Positions 9,570 through 16,593 of a stretch of DNA of 64,000 bases are shown in pieces; within the stretch, counting starts at the first letter, position 1, and each line of letters opens with the position of its first letter. The notes beneath the pieces are model-generated. The model did no database searches. It saw only the letters and a list, made by a program, of their open reading frames with translations, and was not told the DNA's origin. The stretch is from Chitinispirillum alkaliphilum. GTDB lineage: Bacteria; Fibrobacterota; Chitinivibrionia; Chitinivibrionales; Chitinispirillaceae. The position numbers and the translations under genes are program-made. Location of the stretch: positions 55,055-119,054 of the forward strand of contig LDWW01000014.1 of NCBI GenBank assembly GCA_001045525.1, given 5' to 3'.

Positions 9570-9691
9570 TCACGAATTCCTCTGAGAAAGGAGCCATAAG
9601 GGAACCATTTTGATACGGTAAGCAGAGTGTAGATAGAAAAAATTATAATGCTGTGTATCAGAAGCAATCCTGTAACGAGCTTCCGGTTCAT
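9548..9691 (-). CDS. 47-residue single-pass membrane peptide coupled to GT2 and GT39-like genes
   Basis: A short frame on the minus strand from the ATG at 9689-9691 to a stop at 9548. It begins MNRKLVTGLLLIHSIIIF and ends RECMYRFF. Residues about 5-25 form one hydrophobic segment after a basic start, so the predicted product is a one-helix membrane peptide. TGGAGA lies seven bases upstream. The ATG shares ATGA with the GT2 stop codon, and the tail overlaps the next gene's start by 22 bases, so it exactly fills the gap between two co-transcribed genes. No family is recognised. It may be an accessory subunit of the transferases or merely a translational bridge. Confidence 0.5.
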   Translation of the reverse strand: MNRKLVTGLLLIHSIIIFSIYTLLTVSKWFPYGSFLRGIRECMYRFF

Positions 9692-10620
9692 AAATTCTCC
9701 ATTTGTTTTATTCTCATTATCTCAAGTAATCGTCTGTTTGCAGCTACCACATCGGCCACCATTCCAACCATAATACTCTGTACGCCCATGGTTGCTAATA
9801 CAGCAAGAAGAATAAGGGACTGGACATGTCCGCTGCCACTCCCCAGAAAGAAAAAATATAAAAATCGCACACCAATAAGAAATGCTGCAAACAATAACAC
9901 CATACCCATAATTATGAAGAACCTCAGTGGGTGATACATCAAAGAGATCCTTAGAATAGTAATAGCAGATCTTCTTATATACTGACCAATACTTTTGAAA
10001 AGCCTTGAATCCCTGGTCTGGGGGTTGGTTTTTATAGGAACATTTTCAACTCTCAATCGGTTTGCGCCAGCCAGAAATATACTTTCCATGGTGTAGGAGA
10101 AATTATCATGTATAAAAAGAGATTTCATAGCGTCTTTGTTAAAGGCCCTAAATCCCGAAGCAGCATCTTTTACCTGTATACCTGATAGTACTCTGACCAC
10201 AGTGCTACCAATTCTTTGCAGAAGCATCTTTGGAGGTGAGAAGGGTTTGTGCAGGCTGGAGAGTCTGTCACCTATGGTCATATCTGCACGTCCCCTGAGG
10301 ATAGGATCAATAAGAGCGGATATGTAATCAGAGGGGTATTGCATATCTGCATCAGTATTGACAAGAAGATCACCCTTCATCTGTAGTGCTGTTTCTGCTC
10401 CGGCTGAAAACGCTGCTGCAAGACCTTTGTGACGGGGGAGGGAGATGACTTTGGTTGCTCCTGCTTCTTTGGCCTTGTGAACTGTGTTGTCAGTCGATCC
10501 GTCATCTATAACAAGGATTTCTATTATTTCAATACCATCTATATTCTGCGGAATAGATCGTATCATATTTCCGATTGTTTTTTCCTCATTCCAGCAGGGA
10601 ATCTGTACGATAAGCTTCAT
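9688..10620 (-). CDS. glycosyltransferase family 2, polyprenyl-phosphate sugar synthase-like with two C-terminal TM helices
   Basis: GT-A enzyme that probably transfers a sugar to polyprenyl phosphate at the membrane. The N-terminal catalytic domain has IPCWNEEKTIG, VIDDGSTDNT and the metal-binding NTDADMQYP (about residues 90-98); the C-terminus (about 225-295) has two hydrophobic helices, as in GtrB/DPMS type II proteins. It has 310 residues. It heads a minus-strand operon with the 47-residue peptide and the GT39-like transferase, a pairing expected of donor synthase and membrane transferase. The sugar is unknown. Confidence 0.88.
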   Translation of the reverse strand: MKLIVQIPCWNEEKTIGNMIRSIPQNIDGIEIIEILVIDDGSTDNTVHKAKEAGATKVISLPRHKGLAAAFSAGAETALQMKGDLLVNTDADMQYPSDYISALIDPILRGRADMTIGDRLSSLHKPFSPPKMLLQRIGSTVVRVLSGIQVKDAASGFRAFNKDAMKSLFIHDNFSYTMESIFLAGANRLRVENVPIKTNPQTRDSRLFKSIGQYIRRSAITILRISLMYHPLRFFIIMGMVLLFAAFLIGVRFLYFFFLGSGSGHVQSLILLAVLATMGVQSIMVGMVADVVAANRRLLEIMRIKQMENL

Positions 10621-10826
10621 TGTAAAAAACTTCCTTTTAGATGAAATTATATAACTAAAAAAACATTTTTACAATGTCATTATGCAAAAATGAGATTGCC
10701 TTAAAAGTTTAAAATCAGCATGTTAAAAGCTGGTCTGGGTTAACTTTCTACCTTTTTTGGTTACTGCTTATTATATTCATGTTATATCACTAAGGAAAAA
10801 ATTATTTGACACTGAGAGCACCGTCT

Positions 10827-11744
10827 ATGATACTTGAATTTGAAAAATATCCCTTTACTCCTATTCTTGGGTGGTCAATATCGAGATATGAGGTTTTTGA
10901 CAAGTGCAAGAGAAGATATTACTATACTTATTATTCAAAGCATGTATCAGATGTTCCCAAATATAAGCTTGATAAACTCCGGGCACTTACTTCTGTACCT
11001 CTGGAAATTGGTAATGTTGTTCATGATGTCATAGAAGCATTTCTGAGACGTTTGCAAATATCTGACAGCGATATTGATGAAAAACGTTTTTTTCAGTTTG
11101 CTCAGACAAAAGCAAAAGAATACTTTAGCCGCAAAACATTCATTGAAACCTATTATAACTATACAAAAGATATAGATGTCGATTTCGCTGTTAAAAGAAT
11201 AAACCTGGCATTGTCAAATTTTATCCAAAGTCCCTGTTATAGCTGGATTTACATGAAAGCAGTCACCAATAAGACAAACTGGATGATCGAGCCACCCGGA
11301 ATGGGGGAGACACGTCTTAATGGGTTAAAAGCTTATAGTAAAATGGATTTTCTGTTCCCTGTTGATGATGAGGTCCATATCCTGGACTGGAAAAGTGGTG
11401 GTAAGGATATCGCCAAACACAGTATGCAGCTTGTAGGCTACGCTGCGGCAGCTGCGAGTAACTTTGGTATTCCATGCAGTAAAATATATCCCAGAATTAT
11501 CTATCTCTTACCGGAGTTCAGCGAGTTTTCTTTTGATGTAAACGAATGTGGGCTCAATGATTTTTTCTCTAAGGTGGCGACACAAACTGAGCAGATGCAT
11601 ACATATTGTAATGATGTGGAAAACAATGTACCTCTTGAAATAAAGGCCTTCCCCAAATCACCCTCACCTTCGATGTGTAAATATTGTAACTACCAGGAGC
11701 TGTGTTTTCCGGAAGGATTATACAATGAGGCAGAAAAATTTTAG
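10827..11744 (+). CDS. PD-(D/E)XK nuclease superfamily protein, RecB/Cas4-like
   Basis: Stand-alone RecB-family nuclease domain of about 305 residues. Visible motifs: GNVVHDVIE (the conserved His, residue 66), ILDWKSGGK (D-x-K catalytic core) and MQLVGYA (QxxxY). A Cys at residue 27 plus C-x2-C-x5-C near the C-terminus (CKYCNYQELC) matches the four-Cys Fe-S arrangement of Cas4 and AddB nucleases. No helicase, cas gene or repeat array is nearby. The ATG at 10827 was preferred over an in-frame TTG at 10806; neither has a strong ribosome binding site. It is transcribed alone and ends at a hairpin. A repair or DNA-end-processing role is inference. Confidence 0.85.
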   Translation: MILEFEKYPFTPILGWSISRYEVFDKCKRRYYYTYYSKHVSDVPKYKLDKLRALTSVPLEIGNVVHDVIEAFLRRLQISDSDIDEKRFFQFAQTKAKEYFSRKTFIETYYNYTKDIDVDFAVKRINLALSNFIQSPCYSWIYMKAVTNKTNWMIEPPGMGETRLNGLKAYSKMDFLFPVDDEVHILDWKSGGKDIAKHSMQLVGYAAAAASNFGIPCSKIYPRIIYLLPEFSEFSFDVNECGLNDFFSKVATQTEQMHTYCNDVENNVPLEIKAFPKSPSPSMCKYCNYQELCFPEGLYNEAEKF

Positions 11745-11772
11745 GCGCCCGGAAATATCCGGACACCTTTTT
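11744..11772 (+). terminator. hairpin plus T5 after the nuclease gene
   Basis: GGCGCCCGGA, a 4-base loop and TCCGGACACC (two C-A mismatches on this strand, G-T wobbles on the other), followed by TTTTT. It lies directly at the nuclease stop codon, between convergent genes. Confidence 0.6.
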
Positions 11773-11799
11773 ACAGTCTGAAAATGTTGAGTCGGATTA

Positions 11800-13380
11800 T
11801 CACAAATCCAATTCTTCAAAATCAAATTTTCTGTTCTGGCGAGCTGTTTGTGCCTGGAGTTCTTCGATTGTAACACTGCTCATCTGCTCATCAAGATGCA
11901 ACAGCATAAATTCTGTATCATGGGCCAGATCACAATCGGGAGTGTTTTTCAGCACCCATTGATAGTTAACTTCTGCCAGGGCCGGATTACGCAGATTTTC
12001 GTCATAAATAAACCCGATCATGAAAAAGGAATTACAGTCACCGGCAGAGTTAATAATCTGATATTTTCTGTAATTTCTGACAGCATCAAGAAATTTGCGG
12101 TTCTCTATGTTTATCTTTGCCCGTTCAACAAGAGCTCGCTTACCTTCTTCAGTAAACAGAAAGTTGGAAATAAGCTCCTGGTATACTCTTGCAGCTTTAT
12201 CCATGTTTCCTGTTTGACTCAGAGAATCTGCTCTTGCAAGAATTTGCTGAGGATTCTCATCAAGATTATCTTTCCAGTCTGCTTGCAGGAACTCAATTCG
12301 GTACTGGTTCCTTATTTCGTGTACAGCACTGTCCACTTTAACACTGATTTTGGTATTAATCATTTGGGTGATTTCTCTTGCAAGCTGAGCAGAATCAGGA
12401 GCCGTGGTATTTCCTGACCTGTCATAAAAAGAGTATAGCGCAAGAGTTGTATCGATTTCTAAATTACTTTTGAAATCGGGAACCAGGTGGTTTGAAACAA
12501 AAGCGCGTGAGCATTCCACTTTCCATGCCCACTCCAATGTTTGTTGAATATCATCCCTGCGATCATATCCTTCTCTCCGTGCGCGTTCTGAAAACAGTTT
12601 CCAGGTTAACAGCCATTCTGCAAGTTCTTTGTCTTGTGCTTCACGTTGTGCACGTCTTTCCCACCAGTGTCGGATTATGGCCATATCTTCGGGAGTGATA
12701 ATTTTGTCTGGTCCAATTAAATTATCCAGAGAGTCGCTGAGTTTTTCCCCATACTTTTCATAATATACACGGTCCAGGAAAAAACCACGGATATCGGTAC
12801 GTACAGAGTAAAGCCAGCGGCTTTTTATTACTGAGCTGTCCAGGGCTGAATCGGCAGAAATTTGTGCCAGGAAAGCAGAGTCAGGCGGGAAGTTCTGTAG
12901 AAATAACGAGCTTACCACATTCCTTCTGACTTCATGAAAAGGTTCCTGTACAACAGATTCTGAACCGTCATTATTTTTGAGTACTCTTTGAAACTTTTCT
13001 AAATTTTCATCATAATAATTTCTGACCTCTTCGTCTGTTGCACCCAGATTACTATTGATAATTTCATCCAGATAGTTGTGGCCAAGGTAAAATCTTTCTC
13101 TCCATTTCCACTCAAGACTGTTCCTGACCTCATCTTTGAATGCCTTGGGTAAGCTTCTGTAAATTGCTTCAGTCTCCACCATTTGTGTTATGCGGGAGCG
13201 TGATCCGGGAAAGTAGGGGTCAGGAATAGTTGGTGCTCTCCAGACTGTGTTCGAGAAGATTTCAAAATTGCTTTGAGATATGGAGGATCTTCCGATTTTA
13301 ACTACGGGTGGATCATTAGGGTCTGAGTTTTGGCAGAAAGCAAAAACAGCAAGAAACAACAAGAAAGAGTATTTTCGCAT
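11800..13380 (-). CDS. exported SurA/PpiC-like protein with TPR repeats
   Basis: Exported protein of 526 residues. The N-terminus has a signal peptide (basic MRKYS, hydrophobic core ending AVFAFC); the Cys context is not a proper lipobox, so lipidation is doubtful. The N-terminal half, with VKIGRSSISQSNFEIF and repeated DEEVRNYYDENLEKF / EVRRNVVSSL helices, resembles SurA/PpiD-type chaperones and parvulin-associated helical domains, but I see no clear PPIase active site. Residues about 385-490 are TPR-like (MDKAARVYQELISNF and the following helices). The ATG has GAGGTG upstream. It is last in a minus-strand group after the STAS gene. Envelope protein folding is a plausible but unproven role. 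Confidence 0.6.
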   Translation of the reverse strand: MRKYSFLLFLAVFAFCQNSDPNDPPVVKIGRSSISQSNFEIFSNTVWRAPTIPDPYFPGSRSRITQMVETEAIYRSLPKAFKDEVRNSLEWKWRERFYLGHNYLDEIINSNLGATDEEVRNYYDENLEKFQRVLKNNDGSESVVQEPFHEVRRNVVSSLFLQNFPPDSAFLAQISADSALDSSVIKSRWLYSVRTDIRGFFLDRVYYEKYGEKLSDSLDNLIGPDKIITPEDMAIIRHWWERRAQREAQDKELAEWLLTWKLFSERARREGYDRRDDIQQTLEWAWKVECSRAFVSNHLVPDFKSNLEIDTTLALYSFYDRSGNTTAPDSAQLAREITQMINTKISVKVDSAVHEIRNQYRIEFLQADWKDNLDENPQQILARADSLSQTGNMDKAARVYQELISNFLFTEEGKRALVERAKINIENRKFLDAVRNYRKYQIINSAGDCNSFFMIGFIYDENLRNPALAEVNYQWVLKNTPDCDLAHDTEFMLLHLDEQMSSVTIEELQAQTARQNRKFDFEELDL

Positions 13381-13434
13381 GTGTACACCTCAAATGAGAT
13401 TAGAAGTACTAAGAGATTGAAAGTTAGAACCCGT

Positions 13435-13791
13435 TTATTTAAGACTATCTAAAGCTTCTTCCAGGTCATCATAAATTTCAAGAAGTGATGTAGCCCCGAT
13501 TATTTCAATAATTTCATAGACATTTTCATTTATATTGGCGATTTTAAAACAGCCGCCCTTCTCCTTGGCCGATTTACTGCAGTGCAGCAGAATACCTAAC
13601 CCTGTACTGTTAACATACCTGAGTTTGGTGAAATCTGCAACAAGATTGACACAGCCATCATTTAAAAGCCTGCAAACATCCTCCATCACAGATTCAACAT
13701 TAGTTGCATCCATATCACCAACAAACTTAAGCAATTTTGCATTATCTTTACCCTGGATATCTTCACAGGAAATAACGATTTGAGATTCCAT
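13435..13791 (-). CDS. STAS-domain anti-anti-sigma factor
   Basis: Single STAS domain of 118 residues, SpoIIAA/RsbV type. The strand-turn motif VNSTGLGIL (about residues 65-73) carries the Ser/Thr normally phosphorylated by the partner anti-sigma kinase. It starts two bases after the stop of the STAS-HATPase fusion gene, with GAGAGGA as ribosome binding site, so the two are co-expressed. Two potential kinases lie directly upstream. It most likely works in a partner-switching pathway; the target sigma factor or effector is not in the window. Confidence 0.92.
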   Translation of the reverse strand: MESQIVISCEDIQGKDNAKLLKFVGDMDATNVESVMEDVCRLLNDGCVNLVADFTKLRYVNSTGLGILLHCSKSAKEKGGCFKIANINENVYEIIEIIGATSLLEIYDDLEEALDSLK

Positions 13792-13793
13792 AA

Positions 13794-14597
13794 TTATTCC
13801 TCTCTTATTTTGATAACTCGTATATCGGTTCCATTATCCTGAAAATTCACTGACACATCATTTGAAAGCATTCGTATGAGCGCAAGTCCTCTGCCTCTCC
13901 TCTCGTCTGCTCCTGTGTGCAGGGTATTGTTCTCTGGTTTCAGAAGTGTTTTAAGAGATTCAACCTTTTCAGGGTCACTTACATTGATTACATTAATGTC
14001 TACTTTATCTTTACTTATTGTAAAATTGAATTTGACATCATTTCCGGAACCTTTTTTTCCATGTTCTATTGCATTATTGCACACTTCATCAACAATCGTC
14101 TCTATACGAAATGAGTCCCGTGTTCCATAGCCCTTTCGTCGAGCAATACGGCTGACAAGCTGGCGGACAGGAGGAACTAACTTTAGAAATGAAGGAAATG
14201 TAAGCTTTATTTCTTCTGTTTTTTTATTGAATTCCCAATCGTATGCTGCAGAAGCTGATTTAATATCATTATGGAAGGTAAATACTTTATTGGCTCCCAT
14301 AAAGGTAAGTTTGTTTTTCAGATCTCTGTTTAAGGCTGCGAAAACCAGGTTTCCGCCTGATTCAAGTAATCTCTTTCTTGCACCCATAAACTCACCCAGA
14401 GCAGCAGAGCAGAGGATCTTGACACTGCTCATTTCTGCGATAATAAAATTCTTCCCCTGTTGTATGGATTTATCAATGAGCTCAGAGATTGTATTGATAC
14501 TCGATGAATCAAGTTCTCCCTTGAATTTGATGATAATAACCTTGGGATCAACTGTTTCGGTAATAAATTCAGTTTTAAAGCGTTTATTGGATTCCAT
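13794..14597 (-). CDS. fusion of STAS domain and HATPase (RsbW-like) domain
   Basis: A 267-residue protein joining both halves of a partner-switch module. Residues about 5-105 form a STAS domain with the motif ILCSAALGEF at the phospho-site position; residues about 125-265 form a GHKL ATPase domain with N-box IVDEVCNNAIEHG and G2-like RGRGLALIRML. The G1 motif DxGxG is not visible (the stretch reads VINVSDPEK), so ATP binding or kinase activity may be impaired. The ATG at 14595-14597 with GGGAGCG upstream overlaps the previous gene by 14 bases; a longer frame inside that gene was rejected. Neighbours are a separate kinase and a separate STAS protein. Confidence 0.82.
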   Translation of the reverse strand: MESNKRFKTEFITETVDPKVIIIKFKGELDSSSINTISELIDKSIQQGKNFIIAEMSSVKILCSAALGEFMGARKRLLESGGNLVFAALNRDLKNKLTFMGANKVFTFHNDIKSASAAYDWEFNKKTEEIKLTFPSFLKLVPPVRQLVSRIARRKGYGTRDSFRIETIVDEVCNNAIEHGKKGSGNDVKFNFTISKDKVDINVINVSDPEKVESLKTLLKPENNTLHTGADERRGRGLALIRMLSNDVSVNFQDNGTDIRVIKIREE

Positions 14598-15072
14598 TAG
14601 TTTTATCGCTCCCGTTGGCTTTCTCTTCCTGAATTTCACGCTTTCTGACGACATGAATAGAAGTGACGTTGTCATTATTTATGTCAAAATCTACTTGTTC
14701 AGAAAGCATCCTCACAAGATTTAGTCCTAAACCTTCGCTCAGAGCATCGATTTCATCCATTTGCTGGGAATTGCCGAGGCTTTTTTTGAGTCTGTTTATG
14801 TGTACAGGATTACCGCCCCCGTCCTTGACAAGGAATTCGATTCTGTCACTGTGAACTTCGCAGGTAAGCTCAACTTCTGAATCTGGCGAATCACAACCAT
14901 AGCGTACTGCATTGTTACACACTTCATCCACTATTATCTCAGAACGGAAAGCAAACTTGTTACTGAAACCTGAAACCAGCAGAATATCGTAGATATATTT
15001 CCTTATGGATGGAATGTACTCATGGTTGCCGGGAAAACTAACCGCAACTTTGTATGGGTATTCGATTTCCAT
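14584..15072 (-). CDS. RsbW/SpoIIAB-like anti-sigma serine kinase (HATPase_c)
   Basis: Stand-alone GHKL ATPase domain of 162 residues. N-box IIVDEVCNNAVRYG, G1 motif VKDGGGNPV and G2 motif GLGLNLVRML are all present, so ATP binding should be intact, unlike in the fused paralogue downstream. It would phosphorylate a STAS partner, most simply the protein encoded at 13435-13791. The C-terminal 15 residues after VVRKRE are polar and encoded over the start region of the next gene. It is the second gene of the regulatory group. Confidence 0.88.
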   Translation of the reverse strand: MEIEYPYKVAVSFPGNHEYIPSIRKYIYDILLVSGFSNKFAFRSEIIVDEVCNNAVRYGCDSPDSEVELTCEVHSDRIEFLVKDGGGNPVHINRLKKSLGNSQQMDEIDALSEGLGLNLVRMLSEQVDFDINNDNVTSIHVVRKREIQEEKANGSDKTNGIQ

Positions 15073-15124
15073 GTTAATCAGCCTTTCTTTTTATCTTTTG
15101 CGGCTCAACTGAAGAAACGGTTTT

Positions 15125-15457
15125 TCATTCGCCGTGAAGTATAAAGGCTTCATCTTCTGATTTAATGATTCCTTTTTTTACCATGGTCTCAACCATTCTG
15201 GAAGTAATCATAAGGAGTGTTGAGAAGGTAGGTGCTTCATTCAGGCCTTTGATTTTTACTTCTGAGTGTGCATCCTTCTCCGAGCCACCACGCATGGAGT
15301 CGAGAATACATTCCAAAACAAACATGATTTCACCATAGGTGAGGTTCCCCTGACGGTAATCGGAAAACTCCTGAACAGCTCCAAGAATTAGATCATTCAG
15401 TTTGTTGAATTCATTAGGATCATCAAACACATTCCTGTAAGAGCCAAGGTTACTCAT
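15125..15457 (-). CDS. small conserved-looking protein of unknown function
   Basis: A 110-residue soluble, probably helical protein with no recognised domain. It starts at the ATG at 15455-15457 behind AGGAGAGGA; the longer frame is an artefact. It opens MSNLGSYRNVFDDPNEF. It is the first gene of the minus-strand regulatory group, 52 bases ahead of the RsbW-like kinase, so it may act in the same pathway. Confidence 0.65.
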   Translation of the reverse strand: MSNLGSYRNVFDDPNEFNKLNDLILGAVQEFSDYRQGNLTYGEIMFVLECILDSMRGGSEKDAHSEVKIKGLNEAPTFSTLLMITSRMVETMVKKGIIKSEDEAFILHGE

Positions 15458-15587
15458 AATTAATCCTCTCCTGATGGTCAAAAATCGATGTTTATATATA
15501 AATATAGTATTGAGTACTTGTAAGTTCAATAAATCCGGCTATACCAGAGTGATACTTTTCCATGTTTTAGAACGGGCATTTGTCTCC

Positions 15588-16307
15588 TTATGGGTTTTCC
15601 GGCATTTCATATGAGTCTTGTATTTCAGAAGCCTCCATGCTGGGGATCGAAAACACATCATAGAGAGAAGGCAGGTATTGTCCGCTGGCTTCTGTGGCCA
15701 TGCTTTCTAAACTTTCCGGGTCGCTGCGCATGACAACAGAAACAATCCTTTCACTTTCCATAACCGCCCGGGATACCAGTTCGTCAAGAAGGTCGATTCT
15801 GTCCTGGGATGAGATATGGACGACTGTTTCAACCGGTCTGAAAACTGAAATTCCCTTATACCTTTCACTTGAAGCCTTTACGTTCCCGGAGAATGCAAAT
15901 CGTTGATTGGAGAGACTGTAAATTGTAAGATTTAATACCAAATCAGCTTCAATGTAGCTTCCAATCAGATTTCTTCGCACTGGACGCATATTATACTCTC
16001 TTACCGAGCCCCATATAAAGATTGTTGAATCAGAGGCGAACCTTCTCAGGGTATTGAGAAGATCCTGAGAAACAGTAGGATAATCATGGAAACGGATTCT
16101 CTCCTTATAGTTCTGAATTGTCTGATAATCAGCAACCCTGAAATATGGGCTGGTTGAAAGACGTTCCCTGAGCATCTTATCATATGTTTTCTCTATTGCA
16201 GGAGCACCATCTCCCTTCAACCCGATAAAGATCACTTCTGTACCGATGGCATCTGAATATACAAGGGTAAAAAAGAAAAGCAGACCCATTACATTTATTC
16301 TGTTCAT
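15588..16307 (-). CDS. exported protein of unknown function
   Basis: About 239 residues with an N-terminal signal peptide (MNRINVMGLLFFFTLVYSDA). The mature part begins EVIFIGLKGDGA and has alternating beta/alpha character (SDSTIFIWGSVREYN, LVLNLTIYSL), reminiscent of periplasmic proteins that assemble around secretion or flagellar machines, but I do not recognise a family. The ATG at 16305-16307 with AGGAT was chosen over an upstream TTG. It overlaps none but follows the FlhB-like gene by five bases, so it belongs to the flagellar-type cluster. Confidence 0.65.
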   Translation of the reverse strand: MNRINVMGLLFFFTLVYSDAIGTEVIFIGLKGDGAPAIEKTYDKMLRERLSTSPYFRVADYQTIQNYKERIRFHDYPTVSQDLLNTLRRFASDSTIFIWGSVREYNMRPVRRNLIGSYIEADLVLNLTIYSLSNQRFAFSGNVKASSERYKGISVFRPVETVVHISSQDRIDLLDELVSRAVMESERIVSVVMRSDPESLESMATEASGQYLPSLYDVFSIPSMEASEIQDSYEMPENP

Positions 16308-16312
16308 GATTT

Positions 16313-16591
16313 TCAATCCTTTACTAATGCTTCGTTGTTGGCTTTGTATACCCAGCTTAGTATTTCCGCCACCGCAGCGTACAACTCCGGAGGAATTTCT
16401 CTGTCAATATCAATTTGGGCGAGCAACTCTACCAGGTCGTTGTCCTGCCGTACAGGGATCTTATGTTCCTGGGCGGTTTGTAAAATTTTCCTCGCGGTTT
16501 CACCATGGCCCTTGGCTACCACCTTAGGGGCTGTGCTCTCGTTATCATTATAGCTTACTGCAACCGCGGTGTCACGTTTATTTCTTTTCAT
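16313..16591 (-). CDS. stand-alone FlhB/YscU C-terminal (EscU-type) domain protein
   Basis: A 92-residue protein matching the cytoplasmic domain of the type III export switch FlhB without the membrane part. APKVVAKGHGETARKI and the closing IPPELYAAVAEILSWVY are the family signatures. The NPTH autocleavage site of full FlhB is absent (the equivalent start reads AVAVSYND), as in known small FlhX/FlhB2 proteins. It starts two bases after the FliK-like gene, whose product is FlhB's partner in hook-length switching. Confidence 0.9.
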   Translation of the reverse strand: MKRNKRDTAVAVSYNDNESTAPKVVAKGHGETARKILQTAQEHKIPVRQDNDLVELLAQIDIDREIPPELYAAVAEILSWVYKANNEALVKD

Positions 16592-16593
16592 GG

